From: Halocafeteria seosinensis
Taxonomy: Eukaryota > Sar > Bigyra > Bicosoecida
NCBI GenBank assembly: GCA_001687465.1
Contig: LVLI01000542.1
Span: forward strand, 1 to 13,868
Direction of reading: 5' to 3'
DNA: 13,868 nucleotides
Below, one piece after another: positions 8,056 to 13,868 of this stretch. The notes under the pieces were generated by a model. It did not search any database. It was not told the origin of the DNA and worked only from the letters and a program-made list of their open reading frames with translations. A program made the position numbers and the translations under genes. The number at the start of each line of letters is the position of its first letter. Within the stretch, counting starts at the first letter, position 1.

Positions 8056-8376
8056 TGAGTCTAACCTACAAGAGTAGCAATGAAGTTGCCATCTAAAGCA
8101 GAACAATGACGGTAGATTAAATATCACCCCGTTCCTGCTTTTAATTTGTGATAGAGCAGTGCACGAGCGCCACTATTCACTACTACTGACTTTTTGGCGG
8201 CAGTAGTGCCGAAATTAACCCCCCGTGACGAAGCCACCGGACTTCGCGATACACAACGACACCAGATAACAAGCTGGGAAACAAAGAATCAGCTTGTCCG
8301 TCTCTCGTTTTCCGATTCTTTAGGCACTAGGACTGCTGACTGCAACGAATGTGTGATTGACTCTCCTTGGTCACAC

Positions 8377-8390
8377 ATGACATACCGGTA
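8377..8390. repeat. Right copy of the 14-bp direct repeat with palindromic core TACCGGTA
   Basis: ATGACATACCGGTA, 13 of 14 bases identical to 8042..8055. It lies immediately after the GTGTGA/TCACAC inverted repeat at 8351..8376. Confidence 0.45.
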
Positions 8391-8931
8391 GGTGAAACGT
8401 CCCCTGCTCTACGAATTGAGCGAGCTCAAAACCGTATGACAGAACCAACCCCCAAGTGCAAACATCTTACACAATAGTGTGCAGACAGCTGAGCAAATTA
8501 TATTAGGGGCTGACTCGCCAATACCCTTGATGCTGTACAGTATAATCGAGCTGCGCACCGCTCATCTTGAAGATAGAAAATCTCCCGTTGCTGAATTACG
8601 CTAATAGACTCGCTATGCCCCATCCCACAGTTAGCCACCAACGCTCCCACTTTTGCCACTTCGGGCATACCGCGGAAGTCCTAAGAGAGTGCCATAATTC
8701 GCTGACTCGTATAAGTACCTCCAATCGCATTGCTTCAGTACCGTTGAGCAATAACAAGCATCGGAAGACTGATCAAGCCTACCAATACGAGATATCTATC
8801 CAGTCCTTCCGTTGCGAGAATGCACTTTGCTCAGGGCATGACGACGGTGATAAGGAAGGGACACATCATCAACAATGATTTCCGGTATTCAGGCCAACTA
8901 CAGTATGCCTTTATGGTTTCTACATCTCGGC

Positions 8932-8951
8932 AGTGAGTCACTTGACTCACT
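8932..8951. promoter_or_regulatory. Perfect palindrome of two bZIP-type (AP-1/GCN4-like) sites upstream of glutamine synthetase
   Basis: Nine-base arms AGTGAGTCA and TGACTCACT are exact reverse complements with a CT spacer. They contain TGAGTCA (8934..8940) and TGACTCA (8943..8949), the consensus of AP-1/GCN4-class bZIP factors. The palindrome ends 260 bp before the glutamine synthetase ATG. Near-matches TGACTCG occur at 8511 and 8703, and CCAAT boxes at 8518, 8721 and 8782. In fungi GCN4 activates amino-acid biosynthetic genes, and in plants this motif is linked to nitrogen-responsive genes. Regulation of this gene by such a factor is inference. Confidence 0.5.
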
Positions 8952-9211
8952 TCCTCCCTTCTCCAGAGGACCCGCAGTAGCAGCGTCCTCACTGTTGATC
9001 CCAACGTCACACTCGTGGTTCTCGACACAGAATCTCAACGCAAAAGCGACTATAATCTGGATTTTGGCCGGGCTTGTTCAAGTCGTCTCAACCCACACAG
9101 AGAGAGACTTTCAACATTGAAAAGGAAACGAAGACACGAAACGTGGACAAGTGATTATCTGCTTGAAAGAGCTGACTTCGAGTACCCGGAAACCACACAC
9201 CACCGCGAAAA

Positions 9212-10381
9212 ATGCCTATTAAAAACATGAGACAACCCTCTTTTCGAGGACTCAAGTCACTGGAGCAGGTACGTTGGTATATCGACATTTGTCTATTCAG
9301 CTCTAAGACGAGCCTTTGCCAAGTGTGTTACCTCGCACGCCTAGTATTGGCACTCGCTGAATTGCAGGGTAGAACTGTATTAGCCGAGTACATTTGGGTA
9401 GGAGGAAGCGGACTGGACTTGCGTTCCAAGACGAAAACTCTCCATGCTATACCAAATGGACCGGAGGATTGCCCTCTTTGGAATTTCGATGGATCATCCA
9501 CGGGCCAAGCAGTTGGTGAAGATTCGGAGATCTACCTAAGGCCTATCAAAATTGTCCCTGATCCCTTTCGGGAATCCCCGAACATCTTGGTATTGTGTGA
9601 ATGCGAAAACCCCGACGGAACACCAGCAATTGCTAACCACCGAAACGATGCCAAGAAGATCTTCGATAGGGATCCAAAAGCACGCCCCTGGTTCGGGCTA
9701 GAGCAGGAATACACCATGTTCGAAGATGATGGCCGTACTCCATTAGGATGGCCTAAGGGAGGATTCCCTGGGCCTCAGGGTCCGTACTACTGTGGTGTTG
9801 GAGCGAGGAATGCTTTTGGCAGAACTGTGGTCGAGGCTCATTACCGGGCATGCCTATATGCTGGTCTTGACATTAGTGGAGTGAATGCCGAAGTAATGGC
9901 TGGTCAATGGGAATTTCAAGTGGGTCCCTGCGAAGGCATTGATTCGGGAGATCAAGTCATGCTCGCTCGATACATTCTTGAACGAGTTACGGAAGAGGTT
10001 GGAGTCTGTGTTAGCCTCGATCCGAAGCCTATCCCAGGAGACTGGAATGGTGCCGGTTGTCACGTGAACTACAGCACGGCCTCAATGAGGGAAGCTGGAG
10101 GATACGATGTCATCCTAGAAAGCATGAAAAAGCTTGAGCTTAAACATGAGGAGCATATCCGAGTCTATGGTTCCGGGAATGAGCGCCGACTCACAGGACA
10201 TCACGAGACAGCAAGTATGCAGAGTTTTTCCTTCGGAATTGCAGATCGTGGAGCATCTGTTCGCATCCCCCGTTTTACCGAGAAAGACGGTCGTGGATAT
10301 CTGGAGGATCGAAGACCAGCGTCCAACATTGATCCCTATATTGTTACGGCCAAAATCTTCCAGACAACCCACCTCGAATAA
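9212..10381 (+). CDS. Glutamine synthetase, class II, cytosolic (one intron, 9269..9367)
   Basis: Catalyses ATP-dependent condensation of glutamate and ammonium to glutamine, the entry step of nitrogen assimilation. Exons are 9212..9268 and 9368..10381 (TAA at 10379), giving 356 residues, the usual length for eukaryotic GSII. Spliced protein landmarks: beta-grasp start [11 protein letters not shown] (~24); [10 protein letters not shown] (~58); metal/glutamate-binding GLEQEYT (E131, E133); [15 protein letters not shown] (E194, E201); ATP/metal site GAGCHVNYS (H251); [10 protein letters not shown] (~293); [11 protein letters not shown] (~311); [12 protein letters not shown] (~332). All catalytic motifs are intact. 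The N-terminus has no obvious transit peptide, so a cytosolic location is inferred. ATG 9212 has A at -3 (gaaaaATG). Reading through the intron would insert 33 hydrophobic, Cys-containing residues between Q19 and G20, with no counterpart in the family. The gene diverges from gene B and converges on gene C. Confidence 0.95.
   Translation: MPIKNMRQPSFRGLKSLEQVRWYIDICLFSSKTSLCQVCYLARLVLALAELQGRTVLAEYIWVGGSGLDLRSKTKTLHAIPNGPEDCPLWNFDGSSTGQAVGEDSEIYLRPIKIVPDPFRESPNILVLCECENPDGTPAIANHRNDAKKIFDRDPKARPWFGLEQEYTMFEDDGRTPLGWPKGGFPGPQGPYYCGVGARNAFGRTVVEAHYRACLYAGLDISGVNAEVMAGQWEFQVGPCEGIDSGDQVMLARYILERVTEEVGVCVSLDPKPIPGDWNGAGCHVNYSTASMREAGGYDVILESMKKLELKHEEHIRVYGSGNERRLTGHHETASMQSFSFGIADRGASVRIPRFTEKDGRGYLEDRRPASNIDPYIVTAKIFQTTHLE
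9269..9367 (+). other. Spliceosomal intron in glutamine synthetase, 99 nt, phase 0
   Basis: It starts GTACGT and ends TTGCAG, between codons CAG (Q19) and GGT (G20). Removing it joins LEQ to GRTVLAEY, matching the contiguous start of the GSII beta-grasp domain. Its length is divisible by three and it has no in-frame stop, so it appears coding in a simple ORF scan. Not confirmed by cDNA. Confidence 0.85.
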
Positions 10382-10465
10382 TGCCCGCTACAACACCTCA
10401 GCCTTACAAAGAAAATCAAATGATAACATCTCCAGCAGGCAGTGTTTGCTTTTCAATTTGTAGAC
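10382..10465. other. 84-bp tail-to-tail gap between glutamine synthetase and gene C
   Basis: The two stop codons face each other across 84 bp. Unless both 3' UTRs are very short, the transcripts overlap and are complementary at their ends. No clear AATAAA signal is visible on either strand within the gap. Confidence 0.7.
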
Positions 10466-13400
10466 TTACGAACCAGCGGTCGTATGATTGAATGGTTCAG
10501 TTGGAAGCCGATAGGAACGGTGCCGGGCTATCAATTTTCTTGGTCTGTGCTTAAACGGGGAGCGCCGACCTTGCTGCAGGTTTAAGTTGCCATACATTTC
10601 ATACATGTTCCTGATAGAAAGAGCAGACTCATGTCTGTTTTGCGCCGTGTTTTTATCCTGCGCCGGAGCTCTACGGCCATGACTCGTGTGTGTCAGAGTG
10701 TCGCGCGAGTTATACCGCACTCTCTTCCGCTCATAAGACATTATACACTCGCCTGATGGACCACTCGTAGGTCTTGAAGAACTAGAATAATCTCTATCTT
10801 GATCCATGGGTGTATTCTGGAACATGCCCGCAGAATCATTGCTCCTATGTGCCAAAGGGTTGATGGAGTGAAGCTGGGTTCTAGGCATCACAGGGGACGT
10901 TGACGCGAAACGGAACTCTGATGGGCTCTTCCGAGATAGCCAGCATCTTTTGCATACGCGAAGACGCAGTAACACTGGTCTTACGTTCCTTGCTATGACA
11001 TCCTTCAGTTTTCGAAATGCTCCCGGAACTAGTCTCGAGGCTACTCCAACTAATATTACACCATACAAAACCTGCAGGAGTATTGATAAGATCTCCGCGC
11101 TAAAATTCGTAATGCTTACTAGTAGGTTGCTGGAATCATCAAACGGAAAAAGCAATATGCCTATGTAGCAGTTACCAGCAGAAACCAGGATGAGTAACCC
11201 TTCCACCAAATTAAGTGACGGCTCGCGGTACGGTCGGCATAACGATAAGCCAATATATGACATTAAGAGAATAGCACTTGCCCACACAAGCTGATTTAGA
11301 GGCCCTTCCACAAAGACAGATACAACCAACAACAGAAGCTTCCTGATAAGTGTAAACGGCTTCCACAAAAAGCCCAACATCTTCAGTCGAAAACCACCAA
11401 CAAACTTTAGAAATTCTTTGAACAGTTTTGCAGTTTTCGCCCTCGAATACCACCAAAGGAGGAACACGGAGACAGAAAGAGGTAAAGCAAACACGAATAA
11501 GAAAAGCGATGCAAAGCTTGCAATTTGCAAGATTCCGAATTGAGCATCACTGGTTCTGAGTGTGACATCCAGCGCGGATCGTCTAGACCCTAATAACAAT
11601 TGTTCTCGGACGTCCAGGCTTCTGAAGGTCATTTCAGTGACAGCCACATGCAGCAGGTCCAATACCGTAATGAGAGAAAGGATGGAGTCCGTCACAAATC
11701 TATGCCTTCTAAATTTTCCTTTCGAGCGCACAGCTTCGATAACAACATGGAGAATCAGTATGAAGGCAGAAACTGGTAGCGGACTGATCATGACACTAAG
11801 TGCGATCTCATACAACGAAGTACCCGTAGCGCACCTGATCTGTGGGATGTCCGAGGGATTGAACGAAGACGCTTCTGAGCTAGACTCTATCCACCCTAGT
11901 CTATCGGAAAAAGGCTTTATTTCTAGCTGCTGCAATATCGATGAGACCTGCAAGTAGTCTACAAGCATTAGCAATAGCCGCTTGAGGGATTCCCACTGGC
12001 CATTGCGGGTGTAGTAACTGTAAATCAGTAAAGCTCGTTCGCTGTCGTTGGAAACATCAATCCGATTATTCTTTTTATCAGCCACATAGGGCGGGTTGCT
12101 CTCAGCGTATAGCTTAGCGACTGGATTCAACACGATATTAGGATTGTATACCGCTTGACTTTCCCGATCAGTCTTAGCTTCCTTTTCCCAGGCCGACTCT
12201 TTTGCAGAATGAATGGCAATGCTAGCAACGCCAATGAGAACGAATGTACCAGACAGTGCAGTAGTAATCATGGCTCTACGCTCATCGTGGCACGGTACAC
12301 ACTCGCCACTCAGCATTTTCAGGTGGCCTTCCTGGCAAGTCCCACAAACCGGCCCCTCGTGACCTTTTGCACACTTGGTCGAAAATGCCGTGGCATTGAC
12401 AATGCATGCGCTCGGGGATTCGCATAGGAGGAGCGACGTGGACTCGGCGGACGCTCGCAGAGCAGTTGAGGTAATCCAGTCTATCCTCTTACTTCTACTC
12501 ATATTTTCTTGCGAGCAAGTATCGCACCAATATCCTGGAAGCAGTCGAAGGACGCCATAACGGCACGATACCCCAGAGTTTGGGCACGCATAGCACGAGG
12601 ATGCTCCAGTCATCGAGAACATCTCTTCCGCACAAGGCTGACACGTCTGCGAATTCGATCTACTCTGAAATGTTCCTTCGCCGCATGGCACGCATTGGCT
12701 CCCTTTGAACTCTGCTCGACGATATCCGTCCTTGCACAAGCAAGAAGTGCCAGATTGATCCGGTACTTCATTCTCGCTGCACTGAATCGGTGCCGATGTT
12801 ATCTTTGTAGGCATGCCATCGATAGCATTGCCGCCAATTAGGATATCCAAACGGACTTGCCCCACACCGACGCACTCAAGTGAAAACACAAGTTCTGTAA
12901 CATTGGATCCAGTTGTTAATCTTCTATCCGGTAGAAACACCACTGGTTGCGAAATCTGGCGGCTATTCAGTACCTTGACGTCAACCGTAAGCAGTCCTTT
13001 CACATGAACAGTGCTGACTGGAATCGACTCTACATATACTGCATTCGCTGGTCCAAATCCGAAGTCATCATTTAACATCAGCCGTCCAGTGATCGTTTTC
13101 CCTACCGATGCATTTCGGGAAGAAAGAGCTATTTCGGAATTCTGCGAGCTGGCTACGCCGGGAACAAACTCCACTGCCAAAGAGTGATGCACTGTGCCGT
13201 GTCTCGTAGCAAGACGTGGGTGGGATGCCACAAGTTCTACGTCCAAATCAAATTCGATGGCGAATAAACCAGGAGTCACTCCGATCATTGGAGAGTTACG
13301 AGACAAAAGGGACAAAAACGGAGAAGCATACTCCAGGGTAAACTCCAATGTCCGAGACGCTCCGCGTCTAAGCGAGACATTTAACGGACTCACTAATAAC

Positions 13401-13868
13401 CATGGCGAGAGTCTTGCACCACCTTCCACTGTATAAACACCAAGGGGGAACGTCGCCGAGGTAGGGGGTGAGCCATCGATTCGGGACTCATTTAGTGTAT
13501 CCAACAAGAAGCTGTGGGCTCTTACTTCAATCGAGGTAAACTCAGTATTTACTAGGCTGATTGCTAGATGCTTAGTTTCATGCGGTCGTACTAGGACTGT
13601 GTCTGAAAATTGGTTACATAGGAATACGGACGTAACCAAGAACTCAACGCGAACATGTACGACGCCCAACAAGGCACGCTTTTGGAAGGATCTCTTCTGA
13701 GCATGATTCACGCTATCTCGGACTTCCCACGCATCCGTGTCAAACCGGATCCATCCAGTAAATATCCCCAAAGAGTCTGTATTTCTCGCAAACAGTGTAA
13801 CCAGAGCAGACCTCTCCTCCCCGGCTCCAATTTGACCACTTGTCTCTACTTGAAGCCATGTGTTCCGA
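10466..13868 (-). CDS. Gene C: 3' two-thirds of a large surface membrane protein, paralog of gene B (5' end beyond right edge)
   Basis: The frame stays open from the window edge to TAA at 10466, giving 1133 visible residues. A TTG at 13771 is not the start: the 32 codons upstream remain open and align with gene B (ERSALVTLFARNT against NESALEVTLIPRNT). Visible parts: Ig-like region with TSVFLCNQF (~79); filamin-like repeat ~244-357 (IGGNAIDGMP); Cys-rich module 363-526 with all 19 cysteines in the same order as gene B; about nine membrane helices (near 534, 629, 688, 728, 780, 838, 860, 887, 926); and a basic, Ser-rich tail of about 185 residues. Near-identical cytoplasmic motifs are SAWEKE, NG(Q/H)WESLKRLLL and KFVGGFRL. 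The N-terminal domain and Ser/Thr stalk, expected from A and B, should lie to the right. A receptor or channel-like role is inferred from architecture. Confidence 0.92.
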   Translation of the reverse strand, partial: RNTWLQVETSGQIGAGEERSALVTLFARNTDSLGIFTGWIRFDTDAWEVRDSVNHAQKRSFQKRALLGVVHVRVEFLVTSVFLCNQFSDTVLVRPHETKHLAISLVNTEFTSIEVRAHSFLLDTLNESRIDGSPPTSATFPLGVYTVEGGARLSPWLLVSPLNVSLRRGASRTLEFTLEYASPFLSLLSRNSPMIGVTPGLFAIEFDLDVELVASHPRLATRHGTVHHSLAVEFVPGVASSQNSEIALSSRNASVGKTITGRLMLNDDFGFGPANAVYVESIPVSTVHVKGLLTVDVKVLNSRQISQPVVFLPDRRLTTGSNVTELVFSLECVGVGQVRLDILIGGNAIDGMPTKITSAPIQCSENEVPDQSGTSCLCKDGYRRAEFKGSQCVPCGEGTFQSRSNSQTCQPCAEEMFSMTGASSCYACPNSGVSCRYGVLRLLPGYWCDTCSQENMSRSKRIDWITSTALRASAESTSLLLCESPSACIVNATAFSTKCAKGHEGPVCGTCQEGHLKMLSGECVPCHDERRAMITTALSGTFVLIGVASIAIHSAKESAWEKEAKTDRESQAVYNPNIVLNPVAKLYAESNPPYVADKKNNRIDVSNDSERALLIYSYYTRNGQWESLKRLLLMLVDYLQVSSILQQLEIKPFSDRLGWIESSSEASSFNPSDIPQIRCATGTSLYEIALSVMISPLPVSAFILILHVVIEAVRSKGKFRRHRFVTDSILSLITVLDLLHVAVTEMTFRSLDVREQLLLGSRRSALDVTLRTSDAQFGILQIASFASLFLFVFALPLSVSVFLLWWYSRAKTAKLFKEFLKFVGGFRLKMLGFLWKPFTLIRKLLLLVVSVFVEGPLNQLVWASAILLMSYIGLSLCRPYREPSLNLVEGLLILVSAGNCYIGILLFPFDDSSNLLVSITNFSAEILSILLQVLYGVILVGVASRLVPGAFRKLKDVIARNVRPVLLRLRVCKRCWLSRKSPSEFRFASTSPVMPRTQLHSINPLAHRSNDSAGMFQNTPMDQDRDYSSSSRPTSGPSGECIMSYERKRVRYNSRDTLTHTSHGRRAPAQDKNTAQNRHESALSIRNMYEMYGNLNLQQGRRSPFKHRPRKLIARHRSYRLPTEPFNHTTAGS

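Larger units (their letters stand above)
7451..9211. other. Divergent intergenic region between gene B and glutamine synthetase
   Basis: About 1.76 kb holding the 5' flanks of two genes read outward. The B side carries a pyrimidine-rich plus strand at about 7511..7602 (purine-rich in the sense of gene B). The middle has a near-identical 14-bp direct repeat containing TACCGGTA, 335 bp apart, and a GTGTGA/TCACAC inverted repeat at 8351..8376. The glutamine synthetase side has a paired bZIP-type palindrome, TGACTCG near-matches and CCAAT boxes. The open frame 7605..8033 on the minus strand begins at GTG and shows no domain, so I do not call it a gene. Confidence 0.6.

Noticed and set aside
8831-9288. 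Short ORFs on both strands before glutamine synthetase
   Set aside because: They overlap the putative promoter and leader, do not resemble known proteins and have no conserved partner in the window.
9269-9367. In-frame extension of glutamine synthetase by 33 residues
   Set aside because: The segment has perfect intron borders, hydrophobic and Cys-rich translation, and interrupts a contiguous family motif; an intron explains it better.
13769-13771. TTG as start codon of gene C
   Set aside because: The frame stays open upstream to the window edge and the upstream residues align with gene B, so the start is outside the window.

Overview
This is nuclear DNA from a eukaryote. It carries a eukaryote-type (class II) glutamine synthetase interrupted by one short GT-AG intron, and very long uninterrupted genes for secreted or membrane multidomain proteins. 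The compact, intron-poor layout suits a red alga (a florideophyte would fit) or another intron-poor alga or protist. The species cannot be fixed from sequence alone.

Layout: three members of one gene family lie head-to-tail on the minus strand. Gene A (5' part only, 1..1084) runs off the left edge. Gene B (2327..7450) is complete at 1707 codons. Gene C (10466..13868) lacks its 5' end, which lies beyond the right edge. The A fragment aligns with the N-terminus of B, and the C fragment aligns with B from about residue 571 to the end, so all three are paralogs. The family architecture, read from B, is: signal peptide, N-terminal beta-sandwich-like domain, long Ser/Thr/Pro-rich stalk, several Ig/ASH/filamin-like beta domains, a 19-cysteine ephrin-receptor-like module, about nine membrane helices with a TRP-channel-like C-terminal half, and a basic cytoplasmic tail. 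In gene A the stalk carries a perfect 72-bp (24-codon) tandem repeat that reaches the window edge.

Between B and C lies one plus-strand gene, glutamine synthetase (9212..10381). Its single intron of 99 bases is a multiple of three and has no in-frame stop, so an uncorrected ORF call reads straight through it. Glutamine synthetase and gene C converge with only 84 bp between their stop codons. Glutamine synthetase and gene B diverge from a 1.76-kb intergenic region that contains a palindromic pair of bZIP-type (AP-1/GCN4-like) sites 261 bp upstream of the glutamine synthetase start.

The 1.24 kb between A and B and the 1.76 kb between B and glutamine synthetase hold no gene I can defend. They contain microsatellites, hairpins, a pyrimidine tract and candidate TATA elements. 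The three surface proteins probably act at the plasma membrane as receptor-, adhesin- or channel-like molecules. Glutamine synthetase is a cytosolic metabolic enzyme with no evident functional link to them. The tandem surface-protein family is the most novel element here.
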